From: Polyangiaceae bacterium
Lineage (GTDB): Bacteria; Myxococcota; Polyangia; Polyangiales; Polyangiaceae
Length of the DNA: 6,023 nt
Direction: 5' to 3'
NCBI GenBank assembly: GCA_025936205.1
Contig: JAICTU010000529.1
Coordinates: 1-6,023 of the forward strand
Below the pieces are notes generated by a model. It ran no database searches. It had not been told where the DNA came from and saw nothing but the letters and a program-made list of their open reading frames with translations. Position 1 is the first letter of the stretch, and every line of letters begins with the position of its first letter. Position numbers and translations under genes: made by a program. Below are positions 1-4,312 of the stretch, in pieces.

Positions 1-981
1 GCCGCCGGTGAGGTCGGACACGGCGAGAATCCACGGCCAGTGATCGCCAGTGATGACCGCCTTTCCGTCGCCCGTCGAGGTGTGGAAGCCGACGCAGCGT
101 GCCTGCCCGACGGGAGCGCCGTACTCCTCCTTCTTGAGCCGGCCATTGTCGCCCAGCATCTGCTCCTTCACGTCGCCCGGACGCAGCGCGGTCACGACCG
201 CCTCTTCTCCGACGCCGAAGGCCATCAGGCGCGTGGTGTTGAGCCCTGGCTGCTCGTTGGTGGCGGCCCAGTACACCATGTTGCCGCCCGCCTGCACGGG
301 AGCGATGCGGAACTTCACTGCGCTCTGGCTCGGCGCCGCCGTGCCGGTCGTGCTCTTGACCGTGACGGTGATGTCCTCTTCGAACACGTTGCGGCTCATG
401 CCCTTCCACACATCGGGCGGGATCAGCCATGGGTTCTTGGTGGTGTAGACCACCAGGTCGTTGGCTTCGCGATCGGCGTGCAGCGTGATCTGATGCAGGC
501 TTCCCCCACCCGTGAAGCGCACCCGTGGGCGCAACATGTTGGCGGGGATCAGCATGCCGTCGGCCGGCTCGATCACGCAGGGCGCGGTGCCGCTGGCGTT
601 TTGTTTGAAGACGTTCTGCACGTCATTACCGAGCCCGTCTTCGAAGATCGGATCCTTGGGGAAGTCGCTGCACTCCTTCTCGCACTCGGGCTTGCCGGTG
701 AAGTTGGGCTCCACCCCCGGGGGCAGCGCGAGATTCGTGCCGAAGTCGGGCCCTTCGCCGCCGGGCAGCATGCTGCCGCCCGAAAGATCCACATCGCGCG
801 CGTCACCGCTGCCGTTGGCCACGGGGCGCTCGCCCACCGTGGCGCCCCCGCCCTTGCCTCCGCCCGCGGAGCAGCCCTCCAGCACGGCCAATGGCAGCAC
901 GGCCAATGGCAGCACGGCCGCGGGTAGCAGAGCCAAGGACAGCGCGATGGACAGCGAGGGGCGAAACGAGGATCGATTCAT
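1..981 (-). CDS. Secreted lipoprotein with degenerate c-type heme motif, partial (C-terminus beyond window)
   Basis: The minus-strand frame is open from ATG 981-979 to the left edge, giving 327 residues with no stop. The start is set by GAGGAG six bases upstream. Residues 1-36 look like a signal peptide: basic start (MNRSSFRPS), then a long Leu/Ala/Val/Pro core with a repeated VLPLA unit. A lipobox-like LEGC follows with Cys37, then a Gly-rich linker. The Glu at -2 is atypical for signal peptidase II. The mature part has several Cys (about residues 104-128 and 147), GGNMVYWAATNEQPG near 245-259, and C296-V-G-F-H300 followed by TSTGDGK. As I recall them, related myxobacterial proteins carry CxxCH before a PD40-like DGK strand, so this looks like a heme site missing its second Cys. 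No enzymatic function can be assigned. It is transcribed away from the other genes. Lipoprotein assignment is fairly firm; family assignment is from memory. Confidence 0.85.
   Translation of the reverse strand, partial: MNRSSFRPSLSIALSLALLPAAVLPLAVLPLAVLEGCSAGGGKGGGATVGERPVANGSGDARDVDLSGGSMLPGGEGPDFGTNLALPPGVEPNFTGKPECEKECSDFPKDPIFEDGLGNDVQNVFKQNASGTAPCVIEPADGMLIPANMLRPRVRFTGGGSLHQITLHADREANDLVVYTTKNPWLIPPDVWKGMSRNVFEEDITVTVKSTTGTAAPSQSAVKFRIAPVQAGGNMVYWAATNEQPGLNTTRLMAFGVGEEAVVTALRPGDVKEQMLGDNGRLKKEEYGAPVGQARCVGFHTSTGDGKAVITGDHWPWILAVSDLTGG
881..919 (-). repeat. 15-bp tandem repeat inside the signal-peptide coding sequence
   Basis: Two identical 15-bp units (AGCACGGCCAATGGC on the plus strand, 881-895 and 896-910) are followed by a partial third copy ending at 919. 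Because 15 is a multiple of three, each copy adds five residues (VLPLA) to the hydrophobic core of the lipoprotein signal peptide without shifting the frame. It looks like a recent slippage duplication. Confidence 0.9.
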
Positions 982-987
982 GGGGAG

Positions 988-993
988 CTCCTC
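988..993 (-). promoter_or_regulatory. Ribosome binding site of the lipoprotein gene
   Basis: GAGGAG on the minus strand ends six bases before the ATG at 981. It is a strong Shine-Dalgarno match at good spacing and fixes the start codon. Further upstream a small stem GGTTG/CAACC with a 3-base loop (1012-1024) lies in the probable leader. No convincing -35/-10 pair was seen. Confidence 0.75.
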
Positions 994-1170
994 GGGCTAT
1001 CCTGCCCGCGAGGTTGCTCCAACCATAACCCCTTCGCTGCCGCGACACCAGACAACCCCCCGGCGCGGCAGCGCTGCTCAGCCGGCTGCGATCCACGACG
1101 ATCGCGCGGTTTTCGTCCTCTATTCTGCTGCGTCCCGAAGGCCGCACTCGCAGATCGCAGTCCCGTTCTT

Positions 1171-1188
1171 CCCCGTCGGCGCACGGGG
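1171..1188. repeat. Perfect 6-bp inverted repeat (hairpin)
   Basis: CCCCGT (1171-1176) and ACGGGG (1183-1188) flank a 6-base loop. There is no T tract on either side, so a Rho-independent terminator is not supported. It could be an operator, a leader hairpin for the minus-strand gene, or chance in GC-rich DNA. Confidence 0.4.
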
Positions 1189-1202
1189 ATTGTCCACTCT
1201 CA

Positions 1203-1268
1203 GTACGGGAGCGTACGGAGCACGCTCGCCGTGTGCGCCTGAGCGAGCGCGCACGGAGCTGTTCCGTA
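1203..1268. repeat. Cluster of TACGGAGC-like repeats
   Basis: GTACGGGAGC (1203-1212) abuts GTACGGAGC (1213-1221). A third copy, GCACGGAGC, is at 1251-1259. The third copy overlaps an inverted pair ACGGA/TCCGT (1253-1257 and 1263-1267). Between them lies another stem, GTGTGCGC against GCGCGCAC (1231-1238 and 1247-1254, one G-T pair). The clustering of direct and inverted half-sites is compatible with a protein-binding region. No known regulator motif was recognised. Confidence 0.45.
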
Positions 1269-1296
1269 TGCATGCTCGAGTGCCCGCACGCACATC

Positions 1297-1317
1297 GATG
1301 CAACATATGATGCAACA
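1297..1317. repeat. GATGCAACA direct repeat, 12-bp period
   Basis: GATGCAACA occurs at 1297-1305 and again at 1309-1317, separated by TAT. The two exact 9-mers, about one helical turn apart, form an AT-richer island in GC-rich surroundings. This is the arrangement of paired half-sites for a DNA-binding protein, but no specific family was recognised. Confidence 0.5.
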
Positions 1318-1562
1318 CCAGTCTCTGGCTGCGCAGCGCTCCCCCGCAGCTCGCCGCAGACAGTTGCACTCGCCGGGGATGGCTCCTGGCGCGTGTTGCC
1401 GCGCTGCTAGAGCAAATCCGTGGCGTGCCCATCCGGGACGTCTGCGGGCACTCCGAACTCGGATGCTCGAGACACCTCGACCGCTTGGGCTGGATTGTTC
1501 TGCCTGAGGCTTCGAGCGAACGCACGGCACTCACAAAAATGGTGGCTGGTTCGTGTAGATAA
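1311..1562 (+). pseudogene. Possible gene remnant, coding-like but without a start
   Basis: Directly after an in-frame stop at 1308-1310 this frame stays open to TAA at 1560-1562. From about 1380 it reads like a real protein: LLARVAALLEQIRGVPIRDV, then CGHSELGCSRHLDRLGWIV and LPEASS, with a helix-turn-helix-like rhythm. There is no usable ATG before 1539 and no ribosome binding site. It could be the tail of a decayed DNA-binding or mobile-element protein, or a chance open frame. No family is recognised with confidence. Confidence 0.2.
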
Positions 1563-1590
1563 CTTTACGCCAGCAGCGGTGGGCGCGGCA

Positions 1591-1613
1591 TGACTCGCCG
1601 CGTGAGCGGGTCA
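1591..1613. repeat. Inverted repeat TGACTCGC / GCGGGTCA
   Basis: The 8-base arms at 1591-1598 and 1606-1613 are separated by 7 bases and match at seven of eight positions, the eighth being a G-T pair in RNA. It could be an operator half-site pair or a small hairpin. No T tract follows. Confidence 0.4.
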
Positions 1614-1627
1614 CGTGCTGCTTGCGG

Positions 1628-1687
1628 GGTAATGGTATTTTATTACCAGCACTGGTGATCGACGAGCCCGTCAGCACTCATTACCAG
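1628..1687. repeat. ATTACC repeat cluster in an AT-rich patch
   Basis: ATTACCAG occurs at 1642-1649 and 1680-1687. Its inverted core GGTAAT is at 1628-1633, forming a 6-bp stem with 8-base spacing against the first copy. The first copy also overlaps ACCAG/CTGGT (1645-1649 and 1652-1656). CAGCACT is duplicated at 1647-1653 and 1672-1678. The base composition is notably more AT-rich than the flanks. A binding region for a regulator is possible, but no known box was recognised and the distance to the next start (2104) is long. Confidence 0.45.
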
Positions 1688-1746
1688 AGTCTGTCCGACG
1701 GCAAATCGCCTTATTTTTTGGCCATCTGCGCGGATTTGCAGAACTC

Positions 1747-1800
1747 GTTCGAGGAAGCTGTGATCGCCTGGGGTGCCCGAGCAAGAGAGCTACCTCGAAC
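1747..1800. repeat. 13-bp inverted repeat with 28-base loop
   Basis: GTTCGAGGAAGCT (1747-1759) is matched by AGCTACCTCGAAC (1788-1800) with one mismatch in 13. It is the longest dyad seen in the spacer. It would form a stable cruciform or RNA hairpin. No T tract follows, so it is not a typical terminator. The terminal GTT/AAC orientation is opposite to that of an integron attC site. A tRNA was considered and does not fit. Confidence 0.55.
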
Positions 1801-1955
1801 TGATAGCCGGTCCTCCTGCTTCGAGAAGGACACGTTGCGCGCGACCTCTTACGCAATGAGCCGTCTCAGCCGGAGTGCGCAAAGCAGCGCCAACGTTGCG
1901 GCGTTTCGGGTTATCGTCGGCGCCGCGACGGCCACTTCGGCAACACTCTCTAACA

Positions 1956-1978
1956 GCCTTGCGGGCAATGCCCGAGGC
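1956..1978. repeat. Small GC hairpin
   Basis: CGGGC-AAT-GCCCG (1962-1974) is a perfect 5-bp stem. It can be extended by GCCT/AGGC (1956-1959 and 1975-1978) if two bases bulge on the left arm. There is no T tract after it. Confidence 0.35.
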
Positions 1979-2018
1979 GTGAGCGGGACCCAACACGTGA
2001 AGTCAACACCAGCTCCAC

Positions 2019-2030
2019 ACGACCGGTCGT
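2019..2030. promoter_or_regulatory. 12-bp perfect palindrome upstream of the AraC-type gene, candidate operator
   Basis: ACGACCGGTCGT is a gap-free 12-bp palindrome that ends 73 bases before the AraC-type start codon. GTGAA (1997-2001) and its inverse TTCAC (2031-2035) lie around it, and CAACAC is repeated at 1991-1996 and 2004-2009. The position suits a dimer-binding operator for this promoter. AraC proteins usually bind direct repeats, so a different regulator would be more likely to use the palindrome. Function is inferred only. Confidence 0.4.
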
Positions 2031-2091
2031 TTCACTTCCCCCGCGGCGCATGCCTGCTGCGGAACAGACCTGCAGCAACGTCCCGAGCTTC

Positions 2092-2096
2092 GGAGG
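2092..2096 (+). promoter_or_regulatory. Ribosome binding site deciding the AraC-type start
   Basis: GGAGG lies seven bases before ATG 2104-2106. It favours that start over the in-frame ATG at 2050, which has no comparable site upstream. Confidence 0.8.
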
Positions 2097-2103
2097 TCAT
2101 CAG

Positions 2104-3183
2104 ATGACGGACACGGCACGTAGTGATTTGGCTCGGAATGAGCTCACTTCGAAAGCAAGCATGAGTGCTTCTCCGCACGCCGCCAGCGTTACGGGAGCAC
2201 CCCGTGCGGGTAACTTCGGCAGCACGCAGATCGGGAGCGATGGACTCGAGGCGCGCCGTCTGCTGAGCGAGAGCCGCAGCGCGGGGGAGCCGGAGAGTGG
2301 AATCCACCCGGCAATGAATCCTGCCGCAATGAACGCTGCTTCGGTAACGGAGGACGGTCCTGCGCCGGCATCCGGGCACTCGGGCCTGGACCTCGTGCTG
2401 TCGAGCGTGATCGAGAGCCAGGTTCCTCCGGGCTGGAGCTCGCCGGTGGAGGAGCTCGGCTGTCACGAGCTGACCGTGATCGTGCGCGGCAGCCAGGCCA
2501 CCACGCGTGAAGACGGCGAGTCCAGCTCCGGTCCCGTGGAGGCGCTGCTGCTGCGCGCCGGCACGCGGCGTGAAGAGCGCAACGCGGGTGAAGTCGATCT
2601 GCACCGGCTGCGCATCACCTTCCACTGGCGCAACGCGCCCGCGGAGCTGCCGGAGATGGTGCAAGACACCTGCGGGCGTTTGCACGAGATCGCCTCCTGG
2701 CTGGTCGCCGAGCGCGATGCGCAGTTTCCGAACGTGAGCGACTACCGCCACGGCTTGCTGCGCGCGCTGGTCGGCGAGTACCTGCGGCTCAGCGTGGTCG
2801 CGGCCAGCCGCATCGAGGAGAAAACGCGCACGTACATGCTGCGCCACCTGGGCGAGCCGATCACGCTGGAAGACCTGGCCAGCAACATCGGCATGAGCCG
2901 CTACTACTTCTGTCGCGTGTACAAGGAAGTGGCGGGTCACACGCCGATGGAGCACCTGCGCGCGCTGCGGCTCGAGCGCGCCAAGGATCTGATCCGTTCG
3001 ACGGCGTTGCCGTTGAAGGCGATCGCACCGGAGGTGGGCTTCGGCAGCGCTCAGCACCTGTGCCGCTTGTTGCATGATCGCTTTGGCGTCGGCGTGCGCG
3101 AGCTGCGCGGGGCCGGCACGCTGGAGTCGCGCGGCGTCGCTTCCGAGCGCAGCCGCGAGCCCAACCCCGAAGACGTGTCGTGA
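2104..3183 (+). CDS. AraC/XylS-family transcriptional regulator
   Basis: The product is 359 residues from ATG 2104, chosen for the GGAGG upstream. Residues 1 to about 105 are Ser/Ala/Gly-rich and probably disordered. Residues about 115-176 (from CHELTVIVRG to HRLRITFHW) look like the beta-rich cupin-type sensor half of AraC proteins. A helical linker follows. The DNA-binding domain is at about 240-336: the first helix-turn-helix, ITLEDLASNIGMSRYYFCRV, continues into YKEVAGHTPMEHLRALRLERAK, and the second is LPLKAIAPEVGFGSAQHLCR. The last helix ends FGVGVRELR, where most family members have a Pro in the GVSP position. The ligand and targets cannot be read from sequence. The gene lies 163 bp upstream of cysD on the same strand, so a role in sulfate assimilation is possible, but a terminator-like stem-loop separates them. 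Family call is firm; target is unknown. Confidence 0.93.
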   Translation: MTDTARSDLARNELTSKASMSASPHAASVTGAPRAGNFGSTQIGSDGLEARRLLSESRSAGEPESGIHPAMNPAAMNAASVTEDGPAPASGHSGLDLVLSSVIESQVPPGWSSPVEELGCHELTVIVRGSQATTREDGESSSGPVEALLLRAGTRREERNAGEVDLHRLRITFHWRNAPAELPEMVQDTCGRLHEIASWLVAERDAQFPNVSDYRHGLLRALVGEYLRLSVVAASRIEEKTRTYMLRHLGEPITLEDLASNIGMSRYYFCRVYKEVAGHTPMEHLRALRLERAKDLIRSTALPLKAIAPEVGFGSAQHLCRLLHDRFGVGVRELRGAGTLESRGVASERSREPNPEDVS

Positions 3184-3255
3184 ACGGATCCGGGTTCGAG
3201 GTGTCCGGGTAAGGGCACAGCGCCGGGTGCGTCCCCGAGCGCGCGCCCGGCCGCC

Positions 3256-3309
3256 GAGCTGACGGCTGCGTGCCGTCGGGCGCTCCGGGGGGCAGACCCG
3301 GGAGATTTT
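3256..3309 (+). terminator. Probable Rho-independent terminator or attenuator between the regulator and cysD
   Basis: Two stem-loops follow each other. GACGGC/GCCGTC (3261-3266, 3272-3277, 5-base loop) has a possible outer GAGC/GCTC pair. CTCCGGG (3283-3289) pairs with CCCGGGAG (3297-3304) with one bulged G and is followed directly by ATTTT. The two share bases 3283-3285, so the extended first stem and the second compete. The short T run makes the terminator moderately convincing. No strong promoter was seen between it and cysD; TTGCCG (3308-3313) with TGATAT (3332-3337) is a weak possibility. Confidence 0.5.
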
Positions 3310-3346
3310 GCCGGCGCGGCGGGCGCATAACTGATATGGGGCCGCC

Positions 3347-4312
3347 GTGACCGATCGCGCGCCCAACACGCCCGTTTCTGCGGCGACTCCCCGCGCTCCG
3401 CTGGACCTCCAGGGCCGACTTTCTCATCTCCGGCAACTCGAGTCCGAGAGCATCCACATCATCCGTGAGGTGGCTGCCGAGTTCGAGAACCCGGTGATGA
3501 TGTACTCCATCGGCAAGGACTCCTCGGTGATGGCGCGGCTCGCGCTCAAGGCGTTCCACCCCGCCAAGCCGCCCTTCCCGTTCCTGCACATCGACACCAC
3601 CTGGAAGTTCCGGGAGATGATCGCGTTTCGCGACTGGTTCGCGAAGGAGAATGGCCTGGAGCTGATCGTGCACACGAATCAGGAAGGGCTGCGCGAGAAC
3701 ATCAATCCCTTCGATCATGGCAGCCAGAAGTACACGCACATCATGAAGACGCAGGCGCTGTTGCAAGCGCTGTCCAAGGGCGGCTTCGATGCGGCGTTCG
3801 GTGGAGCGCGCCGCGACGAGGAGCGCTCGCGCGCCAAGGAGCGCATCTACTCCTTCCGCGACCGGTACGGGCAGTGGGATCCCAAGAACCAGCGCCCCGA
3901 GCTCTGGAATCTGTACAACGGCAAGCTGCAGAAGCACGAGAACATCCGCGTGTTCCCGCTCTCCAACTGGACCGAGCTCGACGTGTGGCTGTACATCCAC
4001 CTGGAGAACATCCCGATCGTGCCGCTCTACTTCGCCAAGGAGCGGCCCGTCGTGAAGCGGGACGGCGCCTGGATCATGGTGGATGACAACCGCATCCCGC
4101 TCGAGCCCGGCGAGAAGCCGCTGCTGAAGAGCGTGCGCTTCCGCACGCTCGGCTGCTACCCGCTCACCGGCGCCGATCCGTCGACGGCCACGACCCTGCC
4201 CGAGATCATCGGGGAGATGCTGGCGACCCGGCACTCGGAGCGCTCGGGTCGTTTGATCGATCACGACGAGGATGCCTCGATGGAAGCCAAGAAACGCGAG
4301 GGCTACTTTTGA
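3347..4312 (+). CDS. cysD: Sulfate adenylyltransferase subunit 2, CysD
   Basis: The product is 321 residues. This is the catalytic adenylyl-transferring subunit of the CysDN ATP sulfurylase, which makes APS and pyrophosphate from ATP and sulfate in the cytoplasm. It belongs to the PP-loop ATP pyrophosphatase family. The PP-loop SIGKDSS is at 54-60, the [11 protein letters not shown] motif at 81-91, and the conserved [20 protein letters not shown] at 151-170, then [23 protein letters not shown], and the C-terminal [10 protein letters not shown]. From about residue 25 it aligns without gaps in memory with E. coli CysD (302 residues); the extra length is a Pro/Ala-rich N-terminal stretch. The start is GTG 3347; the ATG at 3336 runs straight into a stop, and only a weak GGGG serves as ribosome binding site. 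Its TGA overlaps the cysN ATG (TGATG), which suggests translational coupling and equal subunit amounts. Confidence 0.98.
   Translation: MTDRAPNTPVSAATPRAPLDLQGRLSHLRQLESESIHIIREVAAEFENPVMMYSIGKDSSVMARLALKAFHPAKPPFPFLHIDTTWKFREMIAFRDWFAKENGLELIVHTNQEGLRENINPFDHGSQKYTHIMKTQALLQALSKGGFDAAFGGARRDEERSRAKERIYSFRDRYGQWDPKNQRPELWNLYNGKLQKHENIRVFPLSNWTELDVWLYIHLENIPIVPLYFAKERPVVKRDGAWIMVDDNRIPLEPGEKPLLKSVRFRTLGCYPLTGADPSTATTLPEIIGEMLATRHSERSGRLIDHDEDASMEAKKREGYF

Larger units (their letters stand above)
982..2103. other. 1.1-kb spacer between divergent genes, no intact gene recognised
   Basis: This long gap separates the minus-strand lipoprotein from the plus-strand AraC-type gene. All six frames were considered. 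The open frames here are Arg/Ser-rich translations with weak third-position G/C bias compared with the flanking genes, no good ribosome binding sites and no recognised domain. The region contains several inverted and direct repeats, listed separately, and a locally AT-richer patch around 1628-1740. Promoters of both divergent genes must lie here or nearby, but I could not identify them with confidence. It may be a decayed gene region, a regulatory spacer or both. Confidence 0.7.

Noticed and set aside
40..927. Plus-strand open frame of 295 codons opposite the lipoprotein
   Set aside because: The minus strand has a ribosome binding site, signal peptide, lipobox and sensible codon use; the plus-strand translation is low-complexity Ala/Arg/Gly/His and its QHGQWQHGQW end merely reflects the 15-bp repeat.
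1171..1188. CCCCGT/ACGGGG stem considered as a terminator
   Set aside because: There is no T tract on either strand and no gene ending nearby.
803..1534. Minus-strand open frame of 243 codons
   Set aside because: It overlaps the lipoprotein start in another frame and its Arg/Ser/Cys-rich translation has no recognisable domain.
1747..1800. Dyad considered as an integron attC site or tRNA
   Set aside because: The GTT and AAC ends are in the wrong order for attC on either strand, and no tRNA cloverleaf can be drawn around the GTTCGAGG.
1622..2107. Plus-strand open frame of 161 codons starting at TTG in the spacer
   Set aside because: It has a TTG start, no ribosome binding site, no recognised domain and weaker third-position G/C bias than the flanking genes, and its second half is Ser/Ala/Arg noise. 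It also runs over the AraC ribosome binding site and start.
2032..3369. Minus-strand open frame of 445 codons opposite the AraC-type gene
   Set aside because: Its composition is that of an antisense shadow, with no recognised motif; the opposite strand encodes a convincing AraC protein.
2861..4264. Long minus-strand open frame of 467 codons across the regulator and cysD
   Set aside because: It lies antisense to two genes with clear family motifs. Its translation is rich in Arg, Ala, His and Leu without domains, as expected from the complement of high-GC coding DNA.
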